Origin: Deltaproteobacteria bacterium
GTDB taxonomy: Bacteria; Desulfobacterota; Desulfarculia; Adiutricales; Adiutricaceae
Assembly (NCBI GenBank): GCA_031265205.1
Contig: JAISCZ010000105.1
Coordinates: 1 to 48,519 of the forward strand
DNA length: 48,519 nt
Direction of reading: 5' to 3'
Both the position numbers and the translations under genes were made by a program. Below are positions 1 through 8,701 of the stretch, one piece after another. Each line of letters starts with the position of its first letter. Within the stretch, counting starts at the first letter, position 1. The notes below the pieces were generated by a model. That model was not told where the DNA came from, ran no database searches, and saw only the letters and a list, made by a program, of their open reading frames with translations.

Positions 1-66
1 TTCCGCCCTCTCCCCTTCGCCTTTTCCGCCCTCTCCCCTTCGCCTATTCCGCCCTCTCCCCTTCGC
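1..66. repeat. 22-bp tandem repeat, three copies
   Basis: Three near-identical 22-bp units of the form ttccgccctctccccttcgc plus two bases follow head to tail. The same unit reappears at about 159-190 in a pyrimidine-rich stretch. No coding potential is evident. It lies downstream of the first EamA gene, which reads leftwards. Confidence 0.85.
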
Positions 67-277
67 CTCCTCTTCTCCCATCCTCTCCTCCGTTTCCACT
101 CCCTTCCCTCCTTCGTTTCCGCCCTCCGCCCTTCTCCTTCCCTTCTCCCTTCTTTCCTCAGTTTCCGCCCTCTCCCCTTCGCCTTTTCTTCCCCTCCTCC
201 TCCCCTTCCTCCAATATTTTTTCTTCCTCGCGCGCGCGTTCCCGCTCGTCCTCTGGCTTTTCGCGCTTTTTTGAGCG

Positions 278-1156
278 TTAGCTATTCCCGTGGCCTTTCT
301 CTCGCGGCGGGAGGGGAAGACTCTCGCCGTTTTTCCCAAAACTCCAAACCATCACCCCCAAAATAACGATTATCCCCCCGACCAGGGCAAACGGCCCAGG
401 CCTTTCGCCTAAAGCCAAAAAGACCCAAAAGGGATTTAAAATTGGCTCAACCATGGTAACCAACACCAATTCCAGGGAACTGACGTAAGGGCTGGCGAGG
501 GTATAGAGATAAGAGGAGACGCCCATCTGAAAGACGCCTAAGGCCAAGAGAAACAAAAGACTTCGCGAATCCGGCCAAGGCGGGCCCCAAAAACCTAAAC
601 CCAGGCAAAAAGTCAGCAAATTTCCGATGACCATGGCGGAGGCGGGGGAGCCTTTTTTCAGAAACCTTAAGCAGAGAGCCTGAACGCCAAAGAAAAAACC
701 GCTGCCAAGAGCGCAAATGTTGCCCCAAAAACCCACCGGGGAAAGGTCTCCCGCGAAAAACAAAAGAACGCCGCCAAAGATGACGCCGATATATAGCCAG
801 TCGCGGCCTTTCGTTCTTTCCTTAATAACGCAAGGCGCCAAGATGGCCACCCAGACGGGCGCCGAGTAATTGAGGACAATGGCGTTGGCGGCGGTGGTAA
901 ACTTCATGGCCACGATGAAAAAAAGGGAAAGGATCGCCAAGGAGAGACCCGACGCGAAATGGACGAGGGTCAAATCCTTTATCTTAAGCTCCCCTTTGAA
1001 GCCCCCCGCGAGCGCGAAAACGGTTATCCCCGCCAACAAGCCCCTGGTCGAGGCTATGGCCAAAGGATTCCAGGAGACGCTTTTAACCAAGACCCCGGAA
1101 CAGCTCCAGCAAACGGCGGTGAAGAGCAACAGGAAAAGGGCTTTCTGACGGGGCAT
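278..1156 (-). CDS. EamA/DMT-family transporter, paralogue 1
   Basis: A 292-residue polytopic inner-membrane protein of the drug/metabolite transporter superfamily, with two EamA repeats of about five membrane helices each (roughly residues 5-140 and 145-285). Typical patterns are CWSCSGVLVKS near the N-terminus, the conserved NYSAPVWVAILAP stretch near residue 100, and EPILNPFWVFLALGE near residue 240. The ATG at 1156 has a strong purine-rich ribosome binding site (GAGGAAGG) a few bases upstream. It is the last of three minus-strand paralogues that are clearly related along their whole length. The family exports or imports small metabolites such as amino acids; the substrate here cannot be read from sequence. 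Confidence 0.9.
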   Translation of the reverse strand: MPRQKALFLLLFTAVCWSCSGVLVKSVSWNPLAIASTRGLLAGITVFALAGGFKGELKIKDLTLVHFASGLSLAILSLFFIVAMKFTTAANAIVLNYSAPVWVAILAPCVIKERTKGRDWLYIGVIFGGVLLFFAGDLSPVGFWGNICALGSGFFFGVQALCLRFLKKGSPASAMVIGNLLTFCLGLGFWGPPWPDSRSLLFLLALGVFQMGVSSYLYTLASPYVSSLELVLVTMVEPILNPFWVFLALGERPGPFALVGGIIVILGVMVWSFGKNGESLPLPPREKGHGNS

Positions 1157-1723
1157 GTTCCTTCCTCAAAGCGCGCGAGAGCGGTCAACAGTGGCGCTTT
1201 TCCCCCAAACCTTTTTCCCCGCGAGGGAATTTTCGGGCCAGATGGGCGCGGCGCCACGGGAGCGCGTTTCCTCCGAGGGGCTCTGGAAGCCGCGGGCGGC
1301 GGAGGCCGCCCGCGGCGGTTTTCGCGCGTCCGCTTAAATAGCGCCAATTTCAGGGATCTTGGCGGAAAGGTCAAGACTTCCGTGAAGGGCGGGCGAAGGG
1401 CTCGTCCGTGGGCCGAGGAACTTCCCGAGCCCTCCGTACGCTATCCCCAAAGCGCCCAGGGGGGGCGCGACGGGCGCGCCTGGAGCCTAAAGCCCGCGAG
1501 CGACGCCCAAGCCCTCCCCCGGCCTCTCGCGGCCTCCTCCAGCCACTCCCAGCCTCTCGCGCTCTCTTCTCTCGCCGCCTCTCGCTATCTTTCCCAGCCG
1601 CCCTCCGCCTCCTCCAATCCCTTCCAGACGGCTTTCGGCAAACCCCAGCCTTCCCAGCCAGTGGGTTCGGCCCTCTGGCCGCGGCGCGCCGTCATTGGCC
1701 GCGGGCCTCCCCGCGGCGGGACT
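1157..1723. other. Gene-free spacer between EamA paralogues
   Basis: GC-rich spacer with runs of Pro/Arg/Ser-type reading frames on both strands, which are typical artefacts of high GC. Around 1500-1620 it is pyrimidine-rich with imperfect cctctcgc motifs. No promoter, RNA gene or convincing ORF was found. Confidence 0.5.
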
Positions 1724-2584
1724 TTAGCTCTCCCCCGGCGCGGCTTCCCGCTGGCGGTGTTTCCCGAAACTCCAGACCAATACCCCCGCGATGACGATTA
1801 TCCCCCCCAAAATGGCGAAGGGCCCCGGTTTTTCGCCAAGCAGCAGAAAAACCCAGAGAGGATTGAGGATTGGCTCGATCATGGTCACCACCACCAATTC
1901 CAAGGACTTGACGTAGGGACTGGCCAGGGAATAGAGGCAGTACGCGCAGCCTAGCTGAAAGACGCCGAGGATCAGAAGATAAAAGACGCTCCTCAGGTCC
2001 GGCCAGGGCGGGCCCCAAAAGCCCAAACCTATCAGAAAGGTCAGAAAAGCGCCCAAAGTCATGGCCATGGCCGGGGAGCCTTTTTTGATGAACCTTAAAC
2101 AGATGGCCTGGGTGGCGAAGAAAAAGCCGCTGATCACCCCGCAAATGTTGCCAAAAAAGCCCATGGGGGACAGCCCGCCCACGAAAAAGAGCAAAATCCC
2201 CCCGAAGATAATGGCGATAAAAAACCAGTCCCGGCCTTGGGTCTTTTCGCGCAGGAGCCAGGGCGCCAACAGGGCCACCCAAATGGGCGCCGAGTAATTG
2301 AGGACAATGGCGTTGGCGGCGGTGGTGTATTTCATGGCCACGGTCAGGGAAAGGGACAGAAGGGCCATGGAAAGCCCCGCCAAAAAATGGACTTTGGTGA
2401 ACTCCTTGAATTTAAATTTTCCCTTCAGCCCCCCGAAGCAGAAAAAGAGGAAAAAGCCCGCGAGAAGCCCCCGGGTGGAGCCGATGGCCATGGCGTTCCA
2501 GGAGATGGATTTAATCAGAACCCCGGAGGAACTCCAGCAGAGAGCCGTCGCGAGCAACAATAAAAGGGCAAGTCTATGGGACAT
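1724..2584 (-). CDS. EamA/DMT-family transporter, paralogue 2
   Basis: A 286-residue ten-helix transporter with two EamA repeats, collinear with its neighbours on either side. Shared signatures are CWSSSGVLIKSISWN at the N-terminus, NAIVLNYSAPIWVALLAPW around residue 95, GFWGPPWPDLRS in the second half, and EPILNPLWVFLLLGEKPGP near residue 240. The ATG at 2584 aligns with the starts of the other two copies. The ribosome binding site is weaker (AGGAC). The C-terminus has a short charged tail. The copies have clearly diverged while staying intact, so each is probably functional with its own substrate. Substrate unknown. Confidence 0.9.
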   Translation of the reverse strand: MSHRLALLLLLATALCWSSSGVLIKSISWNAMAIGSTRGLLAGFFLFFCFGGLKGKFKFKEFTKVHFLAGLSMALLSLSLTVAMKYTTAANAIVLNYSAPIWVALLAPWLLREKTQGRDWFFIAIIFGGILLFFVGGLSPMGFFGNICGVISGFFFATQAICLRFIKKGSPAMAMTLGAFLTFLIGLGFWGPPWPDLRSVFYLLILGVFQLGCAYCLYSLASPYVKSLELVVVTMIEPILNPLWVFLLLGEKPGPFAILGGIIVIAGVLVWSFGKHRQREAAPGES

Positions 2585-3046
2585 GGCTGAAGGTCCTCGC
2601 GCCGCCGCCGCAAAGAAAATAAATAAACCCGCGCCCTCGCGGAAAAAGCCGCCTTGAGGCTCTCTCCCGCTTGACGGGAAGGAATAAAGCGCGCGAGTTC
2701 GCGGCGCTTCGCGCCCGCTAGCTCGCGACGCTCCTCCGGAGAGAAACCGCCGGGCGCTTTGGGGAAAAGCCTCCGGGCGCCCGCCCGCGCGAACGGTTTA
2801 CGCGCCCCCAAGCCCGCGCCGCCCTCGCCATCGCCATCGCCATCGCCGCCACCCAAAGGTTCTCTCCCCGGGGGATCGTGGCCGCCACGCTCGCGCGAGA
2901 GTTTCCCCGCGCGGCCCAAAGCGCTTCCCCCAAAGCCTTTCCCTAAAAGCCTTTTTTCCAGCGAGCGGCCAGCGCCTGAGGCCGCTTCGCGCTATAGCCG
3001 CGCTATTGACTCGACCTTTCCGCGCCAGCGCCGCGACGTTTCCGAG

Positions 3047-3094
3047 CCATCGCCGCGACATCGCCGCGCCATCGCCGCGCCATCGCCGCGCCAT
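3047..3094. repeat. catcgccgcg short tandem array
   Basis: Four to five imperfect 10-11-bp units (catcgccgcg plus c or a) follow one another. A related array of the hexamer cgccat (about four units) lies at 2826-2847. Both are noncoding. Confidence 0.75.
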
Positions 3095-3124
3095 AGGCGC
3101 GCGCGGAGTTTTCTATCATAGCCT

Positions 3125-3166
3125 AAAAAAAGCCGCGCGAAAAACGCGCGCTCTTTTTTTCTTTTT
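3125..3166. terminator. Bidirectional terminator-like hairpin
   Basis: A run of seven A, a CGCGCG stem (3134-3139 pairing with 3145-3150) around an AAAAA loop, then a run of T broken by single C. The A and T flanks extend pairing and give a U-tract on either strand. On the minus strand it could end transcripts leaving EamA paralogue 3. Confidence 0.55.
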
Positions 3167-3458
3167 TCCCTAAGAAAAACGCGGACGCTCCAAAAGAAAC
3201 GCGTGGCGGGCCGCGTGGCTCCGCGCGGACGGAAAAGTTATTTAAGCTTTTTTACGCCGCGAACGGAAAAATATCCGCCTTGAATGAAAGAAACGACAAA
3301 AGACGATCAAAAAAACGCAAAAAAATTAAATTAAAAACCGCGCGACGCGAGCGAACTCCGCTTTCCGTCCCGACGCGAGAGAGAAGCGCTTCGCGCGCTT
3401 AAGATTCCGCGCCGCCGCGCGCGGCGCCCCGTCCGTCCATGGCCCGCGCGCCTTCCTT

Positions 3459-4325
3459 CTAGCCTTTGGCGATCTTGAGCGCGCCGAGCTTGGGATGGGC
3501 CTTGCCGAAACCCCACAGAATCACCCCGGAAAGGACCACCATCCCGCCCGCCAGGGCAAAGGGGCCCGGCCTTTCCCCGAGGATCCAAAAGACCCAAAGG
3601 GGGCTTAAAATAGGCTCGATGATCGTGACCATGACGAGTTCCAGGGAACTGACGTGGGGACTGGCCAGGGAATAGAGGTAATAGGAAAAGCCCAGTTGCG
3701 CGACGCCCAAAGCCAAGATATAAGCGACGCTTTCCCAATCCGGCCAGGGCGGTCCCCAAAAGCCCAAGCCGACGAGGAAGGTCAGCGCGTTCCCCAGTAT
3801 CATGGCCGAAGCCGGGGAGCCGTTTTTCAGAAAGCGCAGGCACAGGGCCTGGGAGGCGAAGAAAAAGCCGCTCGCGATGGCGAAAATATTGCCCCAAAAG
3901 CCTTTCGTGGATAAGCCTCCCACGAAAAAGAGAACCATCCCGCCGCAAATGACGAGAATAAAGACCCAGTCCCGGGCCCCCGTCCTCTCTTTGAGCAAGA
4001 AGGGAGCCAAGAAGGCCACCCAAACGGGCGCCGAGTACTGAAGGACGATGGCGTTGGCGGCGGCGGCGTATTTCATGGCCGCGATGAAAAAGAAAGACAG
4101 GAAGGCCAGGGAAAGGCCCGCCAGGTAATGGGCGAGACAAAGCTCGCGTATCCGGAAAGTCCCTTTGAGCCCGCCCGAGAGGAAAAAGATAGTCAGGGCC
4201 GCGACCAGTCCCCGCGCCGAGGCGATGGCCATGGGGTTCCAGGCGACGCTTTTGATCAAAACGCCCGAGGAACTCCACAGAAGAGCCGTGATTGCCAATA
4301 TTACAAGCCCGCGCCGATGGGACAT
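3459..4325 (-). CDS. EamA/DMT-family transporter, paralogue 3
   Basis: A 288-residue transporter with two EamA repeats and about ten membrane helices, homologous to the two genes downstream. The frame stays open to a GTG at 4487, but the ATG at 4325 (MSHRRG) is chosen because it aligns with the starts of the paralogues and the upstream codons encode a charged, non-family extension overlapping the glycosylase gene. Conserved stretches include LLWSSSGVLIKSVAWNP, QYSAPVWVAFLAPFLLKE, GFWGPPWPDWES and EPILSPLWVFWILGERPGP. The glycosylase gene ends 107 bases upstream on the same strand, so the two could be cotranscribed. Substrate not predictable. Confidence 0.88.
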   Translation of the reverse strand: MSHRRGLVILAITALLWSSSGVLIKSVAWNPMAIASARGLVAALTIFFLSGGLKGTFRIRELCLAHYLAGLSLAFLSFFFIAAMKYAAAANAIVLQYSAPVWVAFLAPFLLKERTGARDWVFILVICGGMVLFFVGGLSTKGFWGNIFAIASGFFFASQALCLRFLKNGSPASAMILGNALTFLVGLGFWGPPWPDWESVAYILALGVAQLGFSYYLYSLASPHVSSLELVMVTIIEPILSPLWVFWILGERPGPFALAGGMVVLSGVILWGFGKAHPKLGALKIAKG

Positions 4326-4432
4326 AGCGGCTTTATCTTTCCGCGAGAAAACTTTCCGCGAGAAAAAAAAGGCCCCGCGGATCCTTTCCAGAAAGAAAAC
4401 GCGAAACCGGGGAGAAAAAAAAATAATCCGCG

Positions 4433-5143
4433 CTAGATAAGGTCGGGCGCGCGGCGGGGATCGTCGCCCAAGGGGCAGAGCTCGCACTTGGGTTTGCGGG
4501 GGGAACAGTAATAGTGGCCCGCGGCCACGAAGAGGGCGTGAAATTCGTTGTAGAGCTGGGTTTGGCGCGGGAGGTTAAGCTCAAACCAGGCCCGGGTTTC
4601 CTCGTAGCTCTCCTCCCCGTTCGCGAGGCCGTGCCGCGAGAGGATCCTCTTCGTGTAAGCGTCCACCACGAAGCTGGGTTGGCGCGCGGCGTAGAGGACC
4701 ACGCAGTCCGCCGTCTCGGGGCCCACCCCCGGGACCTCCAAGAGAGCCGGGCGCAGTTTGGCGAGCGGCCAGCCCAAGACGCTGGGATAAAGGCCCCCCT
4801 CGCCGTTCTTGAGGAAAAAGGCGCAGAGGCTTAAGAGTCTCCGCGCTTTGACGTTGTAGTACCCGGAGGGCCTTAAGGCCTCCAAGAGCTCGCCCAAGGG
4901 GGCCTCCGCGATGGCCTCGGGGGTTACGAGGCCTCGCGCCTTAAGGTTCGCGATGGCCTTTTCCACGTTGCGCCAGGCCGCGTTCTGGGTCAGAACCGCC
5001 CCCACCGCGACCTCAAAGGGATTGTCCCCGGGCCACCAGTGGCGCTCCCCGAAACGCCGCGAAAGTTTCGCGTAGATCTCCAGCAACCGCGCGCGCGCGC
5101 GGGGAGAAAAGGCGCGGGAAAAAGCGTTGGCCTTGGGCGGCAT
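4433..5143 (-). CDS. HhH-GPD DNA glycosylase, endonuclease III-like
   Basis: A 236-residue base-excision-repair glycosylase of the endonuclease III / MagIII type. It shows the N-terminal region with VLTQNAAWRNVEKAI (about 50-64), the helix-hairpin-helix LLEVPGVGPETAD (134-146), and the conserved catalytic aspartate D161 in FVVDAYTKRI. The lysine that makes E. coli Nth a bifunctional lyase is replaced by E143, so a monofunctional glycosylase (alkylated or mispaired bases) is more likely. The C-terminal cluster motif keeps C213, C220 and C223, but the fourth cysteine position is P229, so a normal [4Fe-4S] cluster is doubtful. An upstream TTG at 5164 is in frame; I prefer the ATG at 5143, preceded by GGAG about 10 bases away. 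Substrate uncertain. Confidence 0.88.
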   Translation of the reverse strand: MPPKANAFSRAFSPRARARLLEIYAKLSRRFGERHWWPGDNPFEVAVGAVLTQNAAWRNVEKAIANLKARGLVTPEAIAEAPLGELLEALRPSGYYNVKARRLLSLCAFFLKNGEGGLYPSVLGWPLAKLRPALLEVPGVGPETADCVVLYAARQPSFVVDAYTKRILSRHGLANGEESYEETRAWFELNLPRQTQLYNEFHALFVAAGHYYCSPRKPKCELCPLGDDPRRAPDLI

Positions 5144-5243
5144 GAGGGCGGCGCTCCAACCCAAGCGAAGGCGTTCCCCGCCTGGGGTCTCGCGCGGGGG
5201 TACGCGCGGACGCCAAAGGGCGCGCGCCTCCCCCGCGAATCAA

Positions 5244-5272
5244 TCGCCTTTCCCCCCAAAAGGGAAAGGCGA
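5244..5272. terminator. Second hairpin downstream of the DEAD-box gene
   Basis: A perfect 11-bp inverted repeat (5244-5254 with 5262-5272) around a 7-base loop. There is no long U-tract on either side. It may reinforce the terminator immediately upstream in the minus-strand direction. Confidence 0.4.
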
Positions 5273-5275
5273 GAG

Positions 5276-5330
5276 CGAAAAAAAGCGGACGCGCGCGAGA
5301 CTCCTTAAAGGAAAGCCCCGCGCGCGTCCG
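5276..5330 (-). terminator. Rho-independent terminator of the DEAD-box gene
   Basis: A perfect 12-bp inverted repeat (CGGACGCGCGCG at 5286-5297 with its complement at 5319-5330), read on the minus strand, is followed directly by CTTTTTTT. It lies 25 bases past the stop codon of the DEAD-box gene. Confidence 0.8.
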
Positions 5331-5354
5331 GGATTGAAGAAGAGATAACCTTTT

Positions 5355-8300
5355 TTAGGTTCCCTTGGGATCCTCCTTGGGGGCTTTGGGCGTTTTGCTT
5401 TTGGCCTCGGCCTTGGGGGCTTTGGGTTTAGCCTCGGCCTTGGGGGCTTTGGGTTTGGGCTCGGCCTTGGCGGCCGCGGCTTTGGGCGCCTTGGCCGCTT
5501 TGCTTGGAGCCTCGCCCTTGGCCGCCGCGGGCTTTTTGGCCGCCGCTTTGGGCGCCGCGGCTTTGGCGCCGTCCTCGGTCGCCTTGCCCGGAGCCTTGGA
5601 CGCCGCCTTGGGAGCCGCGGCCTTAGCGGAGGTCGCGGCGGCCTTGGCCGCGCTTTTGGCCGGGACTTTCGCCGCGGTCTCGCCCGGCGCCTTGGCCGGG
5701 GCCTTGACCCGCGCCTTGTCCGGAGCCTTGCCCGCGGCCTTGGCGGCGCCCTCGGTCGCCTTGCCGGCGGCCTTGGCGGCCGCGGTCGTTTTGGGCTTAG
5801 GCTCGGCCTTGGCCGGCGCCTTGGGGGCCGCGCCGTTGCCCTTGGAGGCTTTAGGCGCGACTTTCCGGGGAGCGCTCCGCGGCTGGGGCGGGCTTTCCGC
5901 GCGCGCGCCGCCACTCCCCTCGGGCGGCGGCGGCGGGACCGTGACGGGATCTACGTTGGACTTTAAAGAAGAATCGGGAGACGGGTCAATTTCCTTAGGC
6001 ATACTCTCTTCTCCTAGGATCTTGGTAACGATAGTCAAATCATGATCTTCTCGAGTCTCTGGGGACCTTAAGTTGTCGCTAGTCTCCATGGACTTCTGGC
6101 TTTCAGGAGTCTCTAGGGACTTCTTCGCGAGGTTATCCTCACTCCCGCGGCTTTCCGGGGAAAGCTCGGGGAGCGCGGCCGGGGGGCGAGAAAGTTCCTT
6201 GGGCGCGGAATCGTCGCCGATTCCGGCGTAAGGCGCGGAAGGCCGAGGCGCTTCCGTGGGGGATAATTCCGGCGACGCGGAGGCGCGCTCCGCGTCAGGG
6301 ATCTCGGCTCCCGGGCCCGTCGCGGGCTTGGGGGGAGACCCTTTAAAAAGATGCGACCAGGCCGAGGGCGCGCCGCCGGGGGCGGGCGCCTCCGCGGGTC
6401 TCGCGGCGATGGGGCCGTCCCGCCGCGGGGAGCTTTCCGCGCGAGAGGCCCCGCGCCCGTCTCCGGCGGAAACGGAATATGGCGGCGGCGCGGCGGGAGT
6501 CGCCAGGGGCGCGCCGGGAGTCGCCAGAGGCGCGGGCGCCCCGGCGGCGGCGGCTCCGGAGCCGTCCGCGTTTAAGGCTTCGCGGCGGAGTCGGCCCCGC
6601 TGGCGTCGGCCGCGGCGTCTCTCGCGCTCTTTTTCCCGAAAGTCCGGGCGCTCCCCGTTAGGGGTCGGAGCCGGCTGGGAAGCCGCGACAGGTTGGGAAA
6701 CCGCGGACGCCTCCGCGCCCGTCTCCGGCGACGCGCTGGCGAAAGCGGCCTCTCTCGCGGCGGCCGCGAGGGGCCGCTCGAGGGCGGGCGCGGGCGCGTT
6801 TGGCGCGGGAGCTGACTCCGGCGCGAGCGCGGGCGCCTCCGCGGGGTCAGGCTTCGGCGCGGGGGTCGGGGCCTTCGGCGCTCCCTGGAGCTTCTCCTCC
6901 TCGCGCAAGCGCGCCATAATCTCGTCCGGGGTCCAGGTCAGGTTAATCCGGAAGTCGGGACGGTCGGCGTTAATGGGATTGCGGGGGGCGAGGCCGAAAA
7001 TGCCCCCGGGCCTATCGGAAAAGGCGATACAGCGGCCCACGTTGGATTCCTCGCGACCGTTCTCCTTCGCTTCCGCGCCGGACGCGGCTTTTTCCTTCGT
7101 CTCAAGACGCGCTCCGCGCGAGTCCTTGCTTTCGGCGGGAGCGGACGAGGCGGCTTCGCCCTCCGTGGCGCCTTGGGGCTCTTTCGCGTCGGGCGCCTTA
7201 AATTCTTTGGCTTTCTTGGGCTTGGGTGGCTCGGTCTCAAAGAACTCGTCGGGAGCGTAGGCCACGGGAATTTTTTTGCCCAGAACGTTTTCGATAGCCT
7301 CGAGGTTGTGGACGTATTCCTCGCAGGCGAAGGAAATGGCGTCGCCGATTTTGCCTTCGCGGGTCGCGCGGCCGACGCGGAGCGCGTATTTTTCCGCGTC
7401 CGGGGGCATGTCGAAGTTAACGACGTGGGAGACGTTTTCCAAGTGGACGCCGCGGCTGGCCACGTCCGTGGCCACGATAATGTCCAAAAGCCCTTCGCTC
7501 AAGGACTTCATGAGGGCCGTTCTCTTGGGGGGCGGCAGTTCCCCGTAGACGCCCTCGGCCCGGAAACCCTTGGCGAGCAGTTTTTTGGCGAGCCACTCCA
7601 CGCTGTTGCGGGAGTTGCAGAAAATAAGGGTCTGGGCGCGCTCTTCCCGGGCGAGAAGCCCTAAGAGGAGAGGCAGTTTGTCGGAGCGACTCACGTGGTA
7701 GAGCTTTTCCACGACCTGGTCGGAATCCAGAATATCCGGCTCGGCGGTGATAAACTGGGGAGGCTTCATGTGCTGTTGGGTCAACTCTAAAACCTGATGG
7801 CTCAAAGAGGCCGCGAAAAGCATGGTCTGGCGCTCTTCCAGGGCGGGGAGCTTGGAGAAGATAATTTTGAGATCGCGGATAAAGCCCAACTCCACCAGGC
7901 GGTCGGCGTCGTCGACCACGAAAACCTCAATGCCGTCGGTGATAAGGACGCGCTTGTTGATAAAATCAATGAGCCTTCCCGGGGTCCCCACCACGATATC
8001 GGTCCCGGCGCCGAGGGCCGCCGCCTGCTCCTTAAAATCCATGCCCCCGATCACGAAAGTGACCGCCAGTCCGGCGTATTGGGCCAGGTTCTTGGCTTCC
8101 CGGTAGATCTGCTCGGCCATGTCGCGGGTGGGGGTAATGATAAGGGCCCGGGGCGTTCCGGGGTTGGCGGCCGGCTTGGAGAGCAGTCTCTGCATCACCG
8201 GAATGATAAAGGCCGCCGTTTTGCCGGTCCCCGTCTGGGCCTGGCCCGCGATGTCTTTGCCGAGGGAGGCCTCGGGGATGACCTGGGCTTGGATGGGCGT

Positions 8301-8567
8301 GGCGTACAGGAAACCCGCGGCGTCCAGGCCCTCCACGATTTGGGGCGCGAGGGCGAAATCGGAAAAGCGGGTGGGCGTCAAAAAATTCGGCTGGGCCGCC
8401 CGCGGCTCCCCGTAGGGGAAGGCCTTTTCCGCGGAAGCGTCGCTCGTGGGAAGGGCCGTCGCCTCCCCTTTTTCCGAACCCGTCGCGGGCGCGTGGGAGG
8501 AAGGCTCCTCCGCGCCGCCGGGCCCTTCCGGGCCCTTGTTGAAATCATCCCCAGAGGCGAAAGACAT
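5355..8567 (-). CDS. DEAD-box RNA helicase-like protein with H1-like tail
   Basis: 1070 residues. A superfamily 2 RNA helicase core, most similar in layout to RhlB, occupies about residues 60-440: Q-motif region FSDFALAP...TPIQAQVIP, motif I AQTGTGKT (110-117), Ia PTRDMAEQ (146-153), TPGRLID (195-201), motif V ATDVASRG (366-373) and the RhlB-like ISFACEEYVHNLEAIE. Several motifs diverge: motif II is DDAD (219-222) rather than DEAD, motif III is AAS rather than SAT, and motif VI is LRVGRATREG rather than HRIGRTGRAG. After residue 440 comes a 630-residue low-complexity region with a basic patch (about 644-662, ERRRGRRQRGRLRR) and a final Lys/Ala/Pro-rich stretch (about 895-1070) resembling histone H1 tails. 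ATG at 8567 with GGAG 11 bases upstream. Predicted cytoplasmic RNA remodelling; ATPase competence is uncertain. Confidence 0.9.
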   Translation of the reverse strand: MSFASGDDFNKGPEGPGGAEEPSSHAPATGSEKGEATALPTSDASAEKAFPYGEPRAAQPNFLTPTRFSDFALAPQIVEGLDAAGFLYATPIQAQVIPEASLGKDIAGQAQTGTGKTAAFIIPVMQRLLSKPAANPGTPRALIITPTRDMAEQIYREAKNLAQYAGLAVTFVIGGMDFKEQAAALGAGTDIVVGTPGRLIDFINKRVLITDGIEVFVVDDADRLVELGFIRDLKIIFSKLPALEERQTMLFAASLSHQVLELTQQHMKPPQFITAEPDILDSDQVVEKLYHVSRSDKLPLLLGLLAREERAQTLIFCNSRNSVEWLAKKLLAKGFRAEGVYGELPPPKRTALMKSLSEGLLDIIVATDVASRGVHLENVSHVVNFDMPPDAEKYALRVGRATREGKIGDAISFACEEYVHNLEAIENVLGKKIPVAYAPDEFFETEPPKPKKAKEFKAPDAKEPQGATEGEAASSAPAESKDSRGARLETKEKAASGAEAKENGREESNVGRCIAFSDRPGGIFGLAPRNPINADRPDFRINLTWTPDEIMARLREEEKLQGAPKAPTPAPKPDPAEAPALAPESAPAPNAPAPALERPLAAAAREAAFASASPETGAEASAVSQPVAASQPAPTPNGERPDFREKERERRRGRRQRGRLRREALNADGSGAAAAGAPAPLATPGAPLATPAAPPPYSVSAGDGRGASRAESSPRRDGPIAARPAEAPAPGGAPSAWSHLFKGSPPKPATGPGAEIPDAERASASPELSPTEAPRPSAPYAGIGDDSAPKELSRPPAALPELSPESRGSEDNLAKKSLETPESQKSMETSDNLRSPETREDHDLTIVTKILGEESMPKEIDPSPDSSLKSNVDPVTVPPPPPEGSGGARAESPPQPRSAPRKVAPKASKGNGAAPKAPAKAEPKPKTTAAAKAAGKATEGAAKAAGKAPDKARVKAPAKAPGETAAKVPAKSAAKAAATSAKAAAPKAASKAPGKATEDGAKAAAPKAAAKKPAAAKGEAPSKAAKAPKAAAAKAEPKPKAPKAEAKPKAPKAEAKSKTPKAPKEDPKGT

Positions 8568-8672
8568 GCGCGTTAAACTCCATCAAAAACAAAAGGCGCC
8601 CAAGCGAAGCGTCCCCTCCGCCGGGCCCCCATAAAAGCCCTCGCGGGGCCGCGGCCCTCTGGCCGCTAGCGA

Positions 8673-8701
8673 ATTGTAACGACTTCCCGCGCGCCTCTCA
8701 A
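8673..8701 (-). promoter_or_regulatory. Sigma70-type promoter for the DEAD-box gene
   Basis: On the minus strand TTGAGA (8696-8701), a 17-base spacer and TACAAT (8673-8678). It sits about 105 bases upstream of the ATG at 8567. Both hexamers are close to consensus and the spacing is ideal. Confidence 0.7.

Larger units (their letters stand above)
2585..3458. other. Long gene-free spacer between EamA paralogues 2 and 3
   Basis: About 870 bases without a credible gene. It holds a cgccat hexamer array (about 2826-2847), a second catcgccgcg array (about 3047-3094), a terminator-like hairpin (3125-3166) and an A-rich stretch (about 3270-3330). Overlapping Arg/Ala/Pro-rich frames on both strands are shadows of base composition. 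Confidence 0.5.

Noticed and set aside
959..1954. Long plus-strand open frame antisense to and between EamA genes
   Set aside because: Overlaps two clear transporters on the other strand; composition is Pro/Arg/Ser with no domain. A high-GC shadow.
5240..5914. 224-codon Arg/Pro-rich minus-strand frame
   Set aside because: It is an alternate frame of the Lys/Ala-rich helicase tail; the AKAPKA repeat necessarily gives an open second frame.
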